A DNA stretch of 64,000 bases, from positions 1 to 64,000 of the forward strand of contig JALHMY010000021.1 in NCBI GenBank assembly GCA_022843805.1. The letters are read 5' to 3'. Shown here piece by piece: positions 10,562 through 19,355 of the stretch (positions are counted from its first letter, which is position 1; each line of letters opens with the position of its first letter). Under the pieces are notes generated by a model, which worked only from the letters and a program-made list of their open reading frames with translations, was not told where the DNA came from and made no database searches. Source of the DNA: Fuerstiella sp. Lineage in GTDB: Bacteria; Planctomycetota; Planctomycetia; Planctomycetales; Planctomycetaceae. Both the position numbers and the translations under genes were made by a program.

Positions 10562-10929
10562 ATCAGTGGGGCAAACTTTGGAGGGTCGGGGAGAAGTTTG
10601 TCAGTTTTGCGGTTTTCTGTCGAGATTTCCTTCCGACCGGGACGTACTCCGATGAGTCCTGCGGGCTTTTCCGGCAGGATTTTGGGGTGCGGGGCAGAAT
10701 ATCGTGCAGATCGGTGTGCGGTCTTGACCCAGCTTGCCGAATCAGCGTAGAACGCCCGCAGAAGAACACTGAATCAAGTCCGACGAAGGCCGCAGGAGTT
10801 TCGTGAATCAGGCAGAGGGCGGGACGCCTTGTTGCCGACATTCGTATTTTTTTTGTCCACTGACTGCAATCGGTCCACATTGGCAGGTGCAGGGGCAGGG
10901 GCAGCAATTTCAGGCACAGTACATTCCCT
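10562..10929. other. Intergenic region between divergent membrane-protein genes
   Basis: About 370 bases between divergently oriented genes. They presumably hold both promoters, but no convincing -35/-10 pair, hairpin or repeat was seen. Short open frames here have no recognisable features. Confidence 0.4.
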
Positions 10930-12006
10930 ATGAAACGCGCGTTGATTTTGATCGTGGGGATTGCGGTTTCTGCAATTTGCTTTGCCCTGTCTCTGAAGAA
11001 CACGTCGGGCAGCGATTTGAAAGCCGGTTTCGCTCAGGCGAACTACTGGACACTGCCACTGATGCTGTTCCTGCTGGGAAGTTTTTACTGGCTAAAGACG
11101 ATGCGATGGGCATGGCTGCTCTCGCCGGTCAGCACATTGAGTACTCGGCAGCTGTTTGCGCCCATGCTGATTGGATTTGCTGCGAACAACGTCCTGCCCG
11201 CTCATCTGGGGGAATTTGTGCGAGTGTTCGTTGTCTGGCGGAAATTTGGTGTGCCCGCTGCGGCAGTGCTGTCAACGGTTGTGCTGGAACGAATCTTTGA
11301 CGTGCTCGCCATCCTGACGCTGTTTGCCGTTGGCATCGCCTATTCGGGTGACCTGCCCGAAGACCTGCGTATCGCCGCCATTTTGCTGGGCACTGTTTTT
11401 GGTGGTATCGCTGTGGCGGTCGTGGTCTATCTGATCTGGACGGAGTGGTTTCTGAATCTCACACAGGCGATTTGCAGCCGACTGTCATTTCTTCCTCATT
11501 CGCTGACAGAGAAGATTCTGGGCATACTGCGAAACGGCGCGGCAGGGCTTGCTTCACTGCGCAGCGGACGGATGGTTCTTGCGATTACGGTCAGTTCAAT
11601 GGTTCAGTGGCTGATGAACGGGCTGATTGCTTATCTGGCACTGCGGTCATTTGGAATTCCCGTAACACCGGCAACCGGTTTTCTTGTTACGGGTGTAACA
11701 GCATTTGCCGTGATGATTCCTTCCACCCCAGGTTACTTTGGGGTCATCCAGCTGGCGTTTCAGTTCAGCATGAGCACTCAGCTGACTAAACCGGATCCTT
11801 CACTGGTTCTGGGCGCATCACTTTACTACCACATCAGCATGTATATTCCCGTGACGCTGCTGGGGCTCTGGTATTTGCAGAAGTCGGGTCTGCATTTGAA
11901 GGATCTGCAGCGGGCGGCTGACACGGCCGGTGAAGCGGTGGATGAAGTTATTTCCGATGCAGGGTCAGAATCACCAGCGACAGCAGTGGTTTCAGATGCG
12001 AAGTGA
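10930..12006 (+). CDS. UPF0104 / lysylphosphatidylglycerol synthase-type membrane protein
   Basis: A 358-aa integral membrane protein of the flippase-like UPF0104 (YbhN/AglD2/MprF N-terminal) family. Family features visible are MRWAWLL with RQLFAPMLIGFAANNVLPAHLGEFVRVFV near residues 58-100 (the R-x-x-E core with N-N-x-L-P), VLERIFDVLA (~120), and the C-terminal MIPSTPGYFGVIQLAF. About eight membrane helices are predicted by eye. Members translocate or modify lipids, or assist glycosyl transfer at the membrane; the substrate here is unknown. The last ~40 residues are soluble and acidic. Confidence 0.87.
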   Translation: MKRALILIVGIAVSAICFALSLKNTSGSDLKAGFAQANYWTLPLMLFLLGSFYWLKTMRWAWLLSPVSTLSTRQLFAPMLIGFAANNVLPAHLGEFVRVFVVWRKFGVPAAAVLSTVVLERIFDVLAILTLFAVGIAYSGDLPEDLRIAAILLGTVFGGIAVAVVVYLIWTEWFLNLTQAICSRLSFLPHSLTEKILGILRNGAAGLASLRSGRMVLAITVSSMVQWLMNGLIAYLALRSFGIPVTPATGFLVTGVTAFAVMIPSTPGYFGVIQLAFQFSMSTQLTKPDPSLVLGASLYYHISMYIPVTLLGLWYLQKSGLHLKDLQRAADTAGEAVDEVISDAGSESPATAVVSDAK

Positions 12007-12106
12007 GAAGGGGCGGATTTGAATTTTGTCGGGATCTTATGGAAGTCCATTTCCTTTTTTTTATGCCCGGAGGGCAGGCACAACCATTGCCAGGGTCGGA
12101 CGGATG

Positions 12107-12246
12107 TTGGCAGAAAAATTACTGGGCAGAAAAATTAGAACGGAAGATCGGTCTGGCCTTCCTTGTGGGAGTTCCTGCCAGTTAACTCACCGACCATCCC
12201 GTCATCGCCTGCGATTCATTTTTCTGCCCTGAAATCTTTCTGCCAA
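12107..12246. repeat. Inverted-repeat element (MITE-like), copy 1
   Basis: 140 bp bounded by TTGGCAGAAAAATT and its inverted form. Inside each end a second GGGCAGAAAAAT copy gives a ~30-bp imperfect terminal inverted repeat. It is nearly identical in sequence to copies 2 and 3. No coding capacity. The similarity to copy 2 extends beyond the element on the right to ~12375, including the segment CTGTGTTCTCTGTGCTATCT. Confidence 0.85.
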
Positions 12247-12510
12247 ATACTTCTTCCGGAACTCGGTATCACCGGCTCAACACCAATTGATAATCCCTGT
12301 GTCACATAACAGAAATCCTGCGATTCATCTGTGTTCTCTGTGCTATCTGTGGTTAAAAACGAACACTGAATGAACCGCGGATATCGCGGATCAATCACAC
12401 CAACGCTCTGTCGGTTTGCCTGCGACCACATCATTCGCTGATGAACTGCCACAGCGAATTTGACAGGCATGGCGAGCTGCTGTTCAGCTGTTTGAGCAGT
12501 CGGACGGAAG

Positions 12511-12650
12511 TTGGCAGAAAAATTACTGGGCAGAAAAATTGGAACGGCAGATCGGTCTGGCCTCCCTTGTGGGAGTTCCTGCCAGTTAACTCACCGACCA
12601 TCCCGTCATCGCCTGCGATTCATTTTTCTGCCCTGAAATTTTTCTGCCAA
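12511..12650. repeat. Inverted-repeat element (MITE-like), copy 2
   Basis: 140 bp, same length and nearly the same sequence as copy 1, with the best preserved ends (TTGGCAGAAAAATT ... AATTTTTCTGCCAA). With its right flank (to ~12783) it forms a second copy of a ~280-bp unit, so the array probably grew by segmental duplication. Confidence 0.85.
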
Positions 12651-12903
12651 GTCCTGCTTCCGGAACTCCCGTATCACCGGCTCAACACCAATCGAAATAC
12701 CCTGCGCCACACATCAGAAATCCTGCGATCCATCTGTGTTCTCTGTGCTATCTGTAGTTAAAAACGAACACTGAATGAACCGCGGAATCGGATTCGCAAA
12801 AGAATATCCAAGGGATTCGAAGTTACCGGCAGCGCGCGAGCCCTCCGGTTTCGTGGCACCGAACGGCTTGCACCGTTCCGCTGTTTGAGCAGTCGGACGG
12901 AAG

Positions 12904-13040
12904 TTGGCAGAAAAATTACTGGGCAGAAAAATTGGAACGACAGATCGGTCTGGCCTCCCTTGTGGGAGTTCCTGCCAGTTAACTCAATGGCCATCCCGTC
13001 ATCGCCTGTGATTCATTTTTCTGCCCTGAAATCTGTGGTT
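12904..13040. repeat. Inverted-repeat element, copy 3, deleted at right end
   Basis: Matches copies 1 and 2 from TTGGCAG up to CCCTGAAATCT at ~13033, then jumps directly to GTGGTTAAAAAC, which in copies 1 and 2 lies ~100 bp further right. This is a simple internal deletion joining two points that share TCT. Its left flank (CTGTTTGAGCAGTCGGACGG) matches that of copy 2. The remaining intergenic sequence of 12007-13134 holds no gene that I can support. Confidence 0.8.
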
Positions 13041-13134
13041 AAAAACAGCTGGACGAAAGACGATGTGCCTGGATAAGCAATTGGACCTTATCCAGAGCAG
13101 GCAGATTCCGGAAAATGATCAGAGATCTGTATCC

Positions 13135-13764
13135 TTAAACAACGATCTCCGCTTCCAGAAATCGCCATGATTCTGACGTTGCCGCCTTTTTCATCTGGTG
13201 AAGAGTTTTCCAGCGAATGGAATGCTGCGGACTTTCGAATTTTGGCGGCTCGTCCGGCAGGCCGAGCAGCAGGTCCTTACGAACGACCATCGCTCGAATC
13301 TTTCGAGTCCGAATATCACCGTCGCATTCGTTTGTCAGGCAGATCAGAACGCGGATGGAATCACACGGCCGCCCGGCTTCACGCCTCAGCAGACCTTCCG
13401 CAAACTGTTCGGACAGTTCATTCAGCACCGAGTTCAGATAGAACCAGCAGTCATCCTTAATGATCGGGATGATGGGGTTTTCTTTTGTTGTGTTCTGCGA
13501 TATCGCGATCAGGCGGTCGACTGCAACCTGGTTCAGGAAGACTTCCGAGCACAGTTTTTCAGACAGGGTTCGAATGCGAAGAGTACCATCGACAACCGAG
13601 TTGAGTGAGATATTCAGGCGGTTGAAGAACTCCCGTTTCTGCCATTCACGCCCTGCCCGATAGCGAGCCAGCAGCCAGCCGATGGCAGCGAAGGCTGCGG
13701 CTGTAACAAACTTAACCCAGTGATCTGTGATGAGTCCGTTGAGTTCCCGGAGAATCGCCTGCAT
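13135..13764 (-). CDS. Hypothetical membrane-anchored protein
   Basis: A 209-aa protein I do not recognise. One N-terminal membrane helix (~residues 15-34, WVKFVTAAAFAAIGWLLARY) is followed by a cytoplasmic-looking soluble region with alternating helices and the segments VDGTLRIRTLSEKLCSEVF and RKIRAMVVRKDLLLGLPDE. Single-pass small proteins of this shape with a W-x-K-R-E-F-F motif after the helix are common hypotheticals. It follows dnaB on the same strand, 126 bp downstream, and may be cotranscribed. No function can be assigned. Confidence 0.65.
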   Translation of the reverse strand: MQAILRELNGLITDHWVKFVTAAAFAAIGWLLARYRAGREWQKREFFNRLNISLNSVVDGTLRIRTLSEKLCSEVFLNQVAVDRLIAISQNTTKENPIIPIIKDDCWFYLNSVLNELSEQFAEGLLRREAGRPCDSIRVLICLTNECDGDIRTRKIRAMVVRKDLLLGLPDEPPKFESPQHSIRWKTLHQMKKAATSESWRFLEAEIVV

Positions 13765-13890
13765 ATCCCGATCTTTCGTCCGTGATGCTGATGAATGGGC
13801 CGAACCGGTGACACCCGTCGGCGGGGCGAGAAGGCTGAGTTCTATTGCGGCAGGCGGATAAACGCCAGCGGAGAAATTGTCAGGTACAGA

Positions 13891-15330
13891 TCAGATATTG
13901 ATATCGAGATCTGCGATTGGGCTGTAGTTCTCGAACCTCATATACTCTTTCCGCCATGTCAGACGGATGATACCGGTTGGTCCGCTGCGGTGTTTGGCCA
14001 CGATGATTTCTGCCTCACCGGGGCGGTCTTCGGGGTCATAGGCATCCGGGCGATGCAGAAACATGACCATGTCGGCGTCCTGTTCGATTGAACCGCTTTC
14101 GCGAAGGTCGGCAAGTCGGGGACGTTTGTCTTCCCGCAGTTCAACTCCACGATTCAGCTGGGCCAGCGCGATCACGGGAACCCTCAGTTCCTTGGCGAGA
14201 AACTTGAGTCTTCTGGAGATTTGTGCAATCTGCTGTTCGCGAGGCAGATTCTTTTCATCCGGCTCAATCAGCTGCAGATAGTCGATGATGATGACACCCA
14301 GAGGCGCTTTTCGATGTTGGCGCCGGGCAATTGCTGACACCTGAGTCATAGTACGTCCGGGTTTGTCGTCGATGAACAGAGGCAGTCGTGACAGATCGTC
14401 GGACGCCTGATACAGCAGATCGCGCTGAGCCTCGGACAATCGTCCTGCTCGCAGATCATGTCCATTGATTTTTGCTGTGATGGCGAGGAAGCGTTCGGCC
14501 AGTTCCAGATTGGACTGTTCAAGACTGAACAGCAGGACGCCTTTGCCTGATTTGCGGGCGACAGCTTCCGCAACGTTACAGACAAATGCAGTCTTCCCCA
14601 TACTGGGGCGAGCCGCCAGGATGATCAGTTCGGTTGCCTGAAACCCGGTTGTCTGTCGATCGAGGTCGGTGAAGCCTGTGGTGATACCGGTTACATCGCC
14701 TGTCTGCAGCATTCGCTCGTCAATGCGATTGAATGTCTCGATCAGAATATCGCTGATGGCAATATTTCCGGTATTCGTCTGTTGCTCCATAATGCTGAAA
14801 ATGCGTTTTTCAGCACTTTGAAGCAGCTCTTCCACATTGTCGGTGAGGGAATAGCTTTCGGCGAGAATCTCTGTGCAGTTGCTGATGAGAGTGCGCAGCA
14901 TCCATTTTTCGCGGACGATGGTCGCATAGTAGCGAACGTGAGCTGCGTGCGGAACGGCCTCCAGAATTTCGGTGAGGTATGCGGCGCCGCCAATCGATTC
15001 AAAATCACTGCGGCGAATCAGTTCTTCGGCCAGCGTGATCGCATCGATTCCGCGGACACCTTCTTCGTAAAGCTGGTGAATTGCCGCATAGATTTTCTGA
15101 TGAGCATCGCTGTAAAAGTGTTCGGCCTTCAGCGATTCACCGATCTCATCGATCGCTTCATTCAGCAGCAGGATGCTTCCCAGCACTCCGCGTTCGGCAT
15201 CAAGATTCTGAGGCGGCAGACGAAGACCGTCGGTTTCGAATGATCCCGGAGCCTGAGACTTTGATCCGTCAAATCTTTTGCGCCGTCCCCCGGACGAACT
15301 TTTCGATGGGCCGCGGGGCGTTTCCGACAT
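13891..15330 (-). CDS. dnaB: Replicative DNA helicase DnaB
   Basis: A 479-aa hexameric helicase that unwinds DNA at the fork. A polar N-terminal extension (~1-35) precedes the N-terminal domain (PPQNLDAERGVLGSILL, ~39-140). The RecA-like C-terminal domain has Walker A ARPSMGKT at ~240-247, Walker B VIIIDYLQLI at ~352, and the arginine-finger region KHRSGPTG. The ATG at 15330 follows GGAG. It lies after rpsF-ssb-rplI, the usual neighbourhood, but a strong terminator separates it from rplI, so it probably has its own promoter in 15331-15405. Confidence 0.97.
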   Translation of the reverse strand: MSETPRGPSKSSSGGRRKRFDGSKSQAPGSFETDGLRLPPQNLDAERGVLGSILLLNEAIDEIGESLKAEHFYSDAHQKIYAAIHQLYEEGVRGIDAITLAEELIRRSDFESIGGAAYLTEILEAVPHAAHVRYYATIVREKWMLRTLISNCTEILAESYSLTDNVEELLQSAEKRIFSIMEQQTNTGNIAISDILIETFNRIDERMLQTGDVTGITTGFTDLDRQTTGFQATELIILAARPSMGKTAFVCNVAEAVARKSGKGVLLFSLEQSNLELAERFLAITAKINGHDLRAGRLSEAQRDLLYQASDDLSRLPLFIDDKPGRTMTQVSAIARRQHRKAPLGVIIIDYLQLIEPDEKNLPREQQIAQISRRLKFLAKELRVPVIALAQLNRGVELREDKRPRLADLRESGSIEQDADMVMFLHRPDAYDPEDRPGEAEIIVAKHRSGPTGIIRLTWRKEYMRFENYSPIADLDINI

Positions 15331-15404
15331 AACTGACTCCGTGAGCGACCGGCCACTCGAGGAGACCGAATGGCAGATTGTCTGAAATACCGAAACAGGC
15401 CGTG

Positions 15405-15438
15405 AAAAAATCCTCAGACGGGGAACCCGTCTGAGGAT
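15405..15438 (-). terminator. Rho-independent terminator between rplI and dnaB (bidirectional form)
   Basis: A perfect 13-bp stem, ATCCTCAGACGGG (15411-15423) with its complement at 15426-15438, is followed on the minus strand by a T-run (complement of the A-run at ~15405-15410). A T-run also follows on the plus strand at 15442-15447. It ends the rpsF-ssb-rplI transcript before dnaB. Confidence 0.88.
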
Positions 15439-15468
15439 CAGTTTTTTATGACTGAGTCAGTCCGATGA

Positions 15469-15960
15469 TCAGGCGCTGGTGGCCGACGGAACAACCCAAA
15501 CCTTGACTTCTGCCTGGACCTTTTCGTGGAACTTCAGTTTTACGGTGTACATGCCCAGTTCCTTGATTGGGCCTTCGAGCCGAACATGTTCGGCTTCGAC
15601 CGGATGACCAGCAGCCTTCAGGGCTTCGCTGATATCCCGGGCCACGACTGAACCGTAGAGGTGGTTGTCGGCAGTTGCATGAGCTTCGATTGTTGCGCTG
15701 TACTTGCTGACGGCGTCCGCAATTTTTACAAACGAGCGAACTCGATCTGCTTCCAGCGCGATCAGCTGTTCTTTGTGACGTTCAACCAGTCTTTTGTTCT
15801 GGACGGTTGCCACAGTGGCTTTGCCCTGTGGCAAAAGATAGTTCCGGGCGTAGCCTGGCTTAACGCGAACAATCTCGCCGCGATGCCCCAGATTCTCTAC
15901 GTCGTGCACCAGCAAAACTTCGACAGACCGGGACGAGCCGGTTGTAGCTTGACCAGACAT
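15469..15960 (-). CDS. rplI: 50S ribosomal protein L9
   Basis: A 163-aa L9. A ~12-residue Ser/Thr-rich extension precedes the normal start VEVLLVHDVENLGHRGEIVR and the signature VKPGYARNYLLPQGKA. The long connecting helix (NKRLVERHKEQLIALEAD) and the C-terminal domain (HLYGSVVARDISEAL) follow. L9 binds 23S rRNA at the base of the L1 stalk. It lies ~140 bp after ssb on the same strand. rpsR (S18), usually between ssb and rplI, is not present. Confidence 0.96.
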   Translation of the reverse strand: MSGQATTGSSRSVEVLLVHDVENLGHRGEIVRVKPGYARNYLLPQGKATVATVQNKRLVERHKEQLIALEADRVRSFVKIADAVSKYSATIEAHATADNHLYGSVVARDISEALKAAGHPVEAEHVRLEGPIKELGMYTVKLKFHEKVQAEVKVWVVPSATSA

Positions 15961-16097
15961 CGGAACACTTATCCTTCAACTCAAATCGACAGACAACTGA
16001 GAGGCCCGAATATAAGACCGGGACAGGCACCCTCGACAGTTTAATTTTTCCGCGCTTTCAACAGAGCCCGGGGCCAGTCCCGGTTCTGTCGGGCACT

Positions 16098-16652
16098 CTA
16101 GAACGGTACATCATCGCCACCCGAAGATGGCACATCATCATAAAACGACTGATCAGGCGAACGTCCGCCGTTAAATTCGTCGTAACTCGGAGCAGTATTT
16201 TGTCGGGCAGCATTCGGTCTGAATCCGGAAGCCGGACGTTCTGACACATTGGCTGGAGCTGCTGATGAGCCTGCACCACCTGAACTTCCGCCGCCCGAAT
16301 TTCCACCACCGTCAGCTCGACCACCCAATAACTGCAGAGTTTCGCCAACAACTTTCAATCGGGACCTTTTCTGCCCCGTTTCCTTATCATCCCACTGATC
16401 CAGATGCAGACGACCTTCAATCAGGACTGGTCGACCCTTTGAAAGGTATTCACCGGCAATTTCTGCCTGACGTCCCCAAAGAGTGATATCAATAAAGGTC
16501 GTCTCTTCCTTACGTTCGTTTGAGCCTTTATCGGTCCAATACCGGTTCACGGCAAGACCAATATCCGTGACAGCGGTACCACCGGGTGTATAACGCACCT
16601 CAGGGTCACGTGTCAGATTTCCCATCAAAATTACTTTGTTAAAAGAAGCCAT
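16098..16652 (-). CDS. ssb: Single-stranded DNA-binding protein
   Basis: A 184-aa SSB. The OB fold spans residues 1-110: MASFNKVILMGNLTRDPEVRY, FIDITLWGRQAEIAGEYLSKG and LIEGRLHLDQWDDKETGQKR. A Gly/Ser/Pro-rich disordered linker follows, then the acidic C-terminal tip GGDDVPF, which recruits repair and replication partners. SSB coats single-stranded DNA at forks. It is placed between rpsF and rplI, as in most bacteria. Length and tail are typical. Confidence 0.97.
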   Translation of the reverse strand: MASFNKVILMGNLTRDPEVRYTPGGTAVTDIGLAVNRYWTDKGSNERKEETTFIDITLWGRQAEIAGEYLSKGRPVLIEGRLHLDQWDDKETGQKRSRLKVVGETLQLLGGRADGGGNSGGGSSGGAGSSAAPANVSERPASGFRPNAARQNTAPSYDEFNGGRSPDQSFYDDVPSSGGDDVPF

Positions 16653-16821
16653 CGCATTGACTCCGTGAGGGGATCAGAAAGCGTCATCAGGGTGTGAAAT
16701 CAAGGGTGTGTGGAGCAAGCAGTCATCCGGAGTTCAGAAAACATGTTTTCGTAAACCGGGGACGACTGATCTGACGCAAAGTTCCGGCGAAACAGCGGGC
16801 TGTCCGCCTCAATGCCAGGCC

Positions 16822-17253
16822 TTATTCCTGTTCTTCAAGTGCATCCACGACAGGAGCCTGTGGCTCATCAGGTGCAACCTGCGGAACAACATTTCCGGAA
16901 ATTGCTGCCACGGTTGCATCAAATACCTCACGAGGCTGTTTGATGACCATGTTCCGAATAATTGTTTCGCTCAGCTGTGCCTGGCGAGTCAGTACTTTCA
17001 TGCCCGGACCTGGCATGGTGAAGCATACGATGTAATGCAACCCCTTTTTGAGGCCATTAATTTCGTAGGCCAGTTTTCCGTCCTGCCATGGACGATGAGC
17101 AACAACGGTTGCTCCCGCTCGCTTCAGAACCGCCATAATGTCAGCGACGACACTATCAGGGTCCATTGCGAACTTGCCACTGTCTACAAGGAACATGCCT
17201 TCGTAAAGGTTCTCTCGAACCGGTTTTGTTTCTGCAACCGACACCGAACTCAT
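16822..17253 (-). CDS. rpsF: 30S ribosomal protein S6
   Basis: A 143-aa S6. After a ~15-residue extension come ENLYEGMFLVDSGKFA, the alpha/beta core KRAGATVVAHRPWQDGKLAY and GLHYIVCFTMPGPGM. The C-terminal ~30 residues are acidic (VAPDEPQAPVVDALEEQE), as is common for S6. The ATG at 17253 lies too close to GAGGAG for an ideal spacing, so a GTG four codons later may be the real start. S6 pairs with S18 in the platform of the 30S subunit. First gene of the rpsF-ssb-rplI unit, ~160 bp after pth. Confidence 0.95.
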   Translation of the reverse strand: MSSVSVAETKPVRENLYEGMFLVDSGKFAMDPDSVVADIMAVLKRAGATVVAHRPWQDGKLAYEINGLKKGLHYIVCFTMPGPGMKVLTRQAQLSETIIRNMVIKQPREVFDATVAAISGNVVPQVAPDEPQAPVVDALEEQE

Positions 17254-17413
17254 GCTCCTCAACGAATAAACTCTGACACGAAACCTTCAGGGTTCGCAGA
17301 ACGAGCCCCAACAGAAACGCAGCAAACAACAGTCAAAATCAAACTTCAGTTAAAGCGAAACCCGCCATGATGACAAGGAGCCGACATTCGACGGCATCTT
17401 ATCAACTTTTTCA

Positions 17414-18013
17414 TCAACTTTGGTCATCCGTACTTTTCCGGGGAACTTCAGATGACCGATTGTACTGATTCATGGCGGCGACAACGCCTTCCGCCAGCCA
17501 CAATTCTACCGAATCAGCAGCCCGAGCGACTGCAAATTCCATGATTTCTTTTTCTTCAGGCCGGTATCGCCCTAAAACCCATCCCACGGGATCCATTTTT
17601 CCAGACGGACGCCCTATTCCAATTCTAAGCCGGGGAACCTGAACTGTTCCCAGCCGCTTCAGGATGTCTTCGAGTCCTTTTTGACCACCTGAAGATCCCG
17701 AAGCTCTCCAGCGAAGCTGCCCGGTCGGCAGATCCATGTCATCACAGATCACAACAATATCTTCAGGCAGAACCTGAAAGAACCGAACGATCTGCTGAAC
17801 AGCTTCTCCACTCAGATTCATAAACGTTAACGGAGTTGCCAGCAATACCTTGCCGCTTCCCGTAAACGCCTCCCACAATTCTGATCGAAACCTGACCTGC
17901 GGTTTACCGGCCTGCATCCGATCTGCCAGAACCGAAATAACATCAAAACCAATATTGTGACGTGTCCCGACATACTGACTGCCAGGATTACCCAGTCCAA
18001 TGACCAGCTTCAT
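17414..18013 (-). CDS. pth: Peptidyl-tRNA hydrolase
   Basis: A 199-aa Pth that frees tRNA from peptidyl-tRNA dropped by ribosomes. The N-terminus MKLVIGLGNPGSQYVGTRHN supports the ATG at 18013; His20 in TRHNIGF is the catalytic base, with Asn10 in GLGNPG. PLTFMNLSGEAV and VVICDDMDLPTGQLRWR, with the catalytic-site Asp of CDDMDLP, follow. GSSGGQKGLEDI and PRLRIGIGRPSGKMDPVGWV are also typical. It lies 43 bp after rplY on the same strand, a frequent bacterial pair. Confidence 0.97.
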   Translation of the reverse strand: MKLVIGLGNPGSQYVGTRHNIGFDVISVLADRMQAGKPQVRFRSELWEAFTGSGKVLLATPLTFMNLSGEAVQQIVRFFQVLPEDIVVICDDMDLPTGQLRWRASGSSGGQKGLEDILKRLGTVQVPRLRIGIGRPSGKMDPVGWVLGRYRPEEKEIMEFAVARAADSVELWLAEGVVAAMNQYNRSSEVPRKSTDDQS

Positions 18014-18056
18014 TGCAGGCACCTATGCCAGTCAGCGCGGCTGGAAATCCCGTGAA

Positions 18057-18611
18057 TCAGGCTTTTCGAGGGTCATACAGTTCCACAAGAACCACACCGG
18101 CGTCTGATGCGAGAACTGCATGTTCCGGCAGAGCCACATCACCGGCCTTCACTGAATCACCAATCTGCAGAGCACCAATACGAACCACGATTCCTCTGGG
18201 AATTCGATAATCCGGACAGGTGATTGTAATCGTCTTTGAAAGCTGTCGCAAAGCACCGCCGTCCTTCAGACCGACTGGCTCCCCGCGCAGTTCAATGGGA
18301 ACGTCAACCGTCGTTCGCCCGTCCGGATCCACTCTTTTCAGATCCAGATGATGCACATGGGTGCTGAACACATCCCACTGCAGTTCCTGAACAACGGCCT
18401 TTTCAACCGCCCCTTCCAGCTCGACATCCACAACCGAAGAGCGTGTCGCGATCAGCTTGTCCACAAGTTCTGCGCAGACAGTGACAGAGGCGGCAGCCTT
18501 GCCGAGCCCGTAGACATTCGCTGGAATTCGGCCAGCCTGTCGCAGGCGACGTGAATCAGAAGTACCGAGCTTTGCACGGCGCTCAACTGGCAAACGAAGA
18601 TCATCACTCAT
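18057..18611 (-). CDS. rplY: 50S ribosomal protein L25, general stress (Ctc) type
   Basis: A 184-aa L25/TL5/Ctc-type protein. The N-terminal 5S-RNA-binding domain (LGTSDSRRLRQAGRIPANVYG, ~15-95) is joined to the long C-terminal TL5 domain (VDVPIELRGEPVGLKDGG onward). This is the long form, not the short ~95-aa E. coli L25. The ATG at 18611 gives MSDDLRLPVERR; a start seven codons earlier is possible. It is the first gene of the rplY-pth pair, with a ~740-bp gene-free region upstream. Confidence 0.93.
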   Translation of the reverse strand: MSDDLRLPVERRAKLGTSDSRRLRQAGRIPANVYGLGKAAASVTVCAELVDKLIATRSSVVDVELEGAVEKAVVQELQWDVFSTHVHHLDLKRVDPDGRTTVDVPIELRGEPVGLKDGGALRQLSKTITITCPDYRIPRGIVVRIGALQIGDSVKAGDVALPEHAVLASDAGVVLVELYDPRKA

Positions 18612-19355
18612 TTGGGGCAAATCCCAGCTCAAAAACCAATCAAAACGAGAATCAAATTCTCAACGGCACACGCAAACGCTGGCCGATACTGAAAATTTCA
18701 GCCAAACACACGACCAAACGCACGTTTAGTCGGGACGTGTAAGCACTGTTTCGGCCTTTAGGTCACACACGCTGTACTTTGCTGACCAATGTCAACTGTC
18801 GACTGTCAATCATCAACATGTCAACAAAATGGTCATTAAATGTGCGTCTGGAGCAATACGGCCAGTGCCTGCAATAAAATTACAGAAACGCGGCAGGATA
18901 CCGACGTTTATTTCAACGTTCAACACCAGATGGCCGTTCGTTGCGCGATATTCGGAAAGCTGAAAATCGCTGACTGTCCCAATTCCTGTATTTCTCCGGG
19001 CCACTGCCAGACACGCGTTTTCAGCAAAAAGTCTGAGATTTCGGCACATCGTGCTGGTCGGCCAGGGTGAAAAAAGGCGTTTCGGCGGAAACCGGCTGCA
19101 ATCCCCGATGGGGGCTTCCGGTTTGGGCCGAGTCGGGATTGTCGTTCAATCCGTCATCCGTTTATACCCCGCGCATCGACTCTACCCACAGATCAACTCT
19201 CCGGCCACTTCAAATGTTTTGGGTCGATTTCGTTCCCTTATCTGCAGCACTCCTTTCCGGGAGGCACTGCTGTTTCACAATTTTTTCAGGCGAAGTTGTA
19301 CCGTCAGCAAAGGGCCATTTCTGACGGCGAGTTGCGCACCTCTGAGGACCGGACC
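18612..19355. other. Gene-free region between rplY and a divergent lipoprotein gene
   Basis: About 740 bases between divergent genes. A cluster of imperfect TGTCAAC / TGTCGAC / TGTCAAT units lies at 18788-18828 and may be a regulatory site. A short GC-rich inverted segment (GAAACCGGCTGC ... CTTCCGGTTTGG) lies at ~19089-19128. The open frame on the minus strand at 18813-19049 (78 codons) has no recognisable feature and is not called. No RNA gene was recognised. Confidence 0.35.

Noticed and set aside
12441-12761. Short frames inside the 12-kb repeats that give similar peptides
   Set aside because: Similarity is due to DNA duplication of the inverted-repeat elements; no ribosome site, no conserved third-position pattern.
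12096-13045. Possible CRISPR array because of regularly spaced repeats
   Set aside because: Only three long (140-bp) copies with internal inverted repeats, ~400 bp apart, and no cas genes.
18813-19049. 78-codon frame in the rplY upstream region
   Set aside because: No ribosome site or motif; composition like non-coding sequence.
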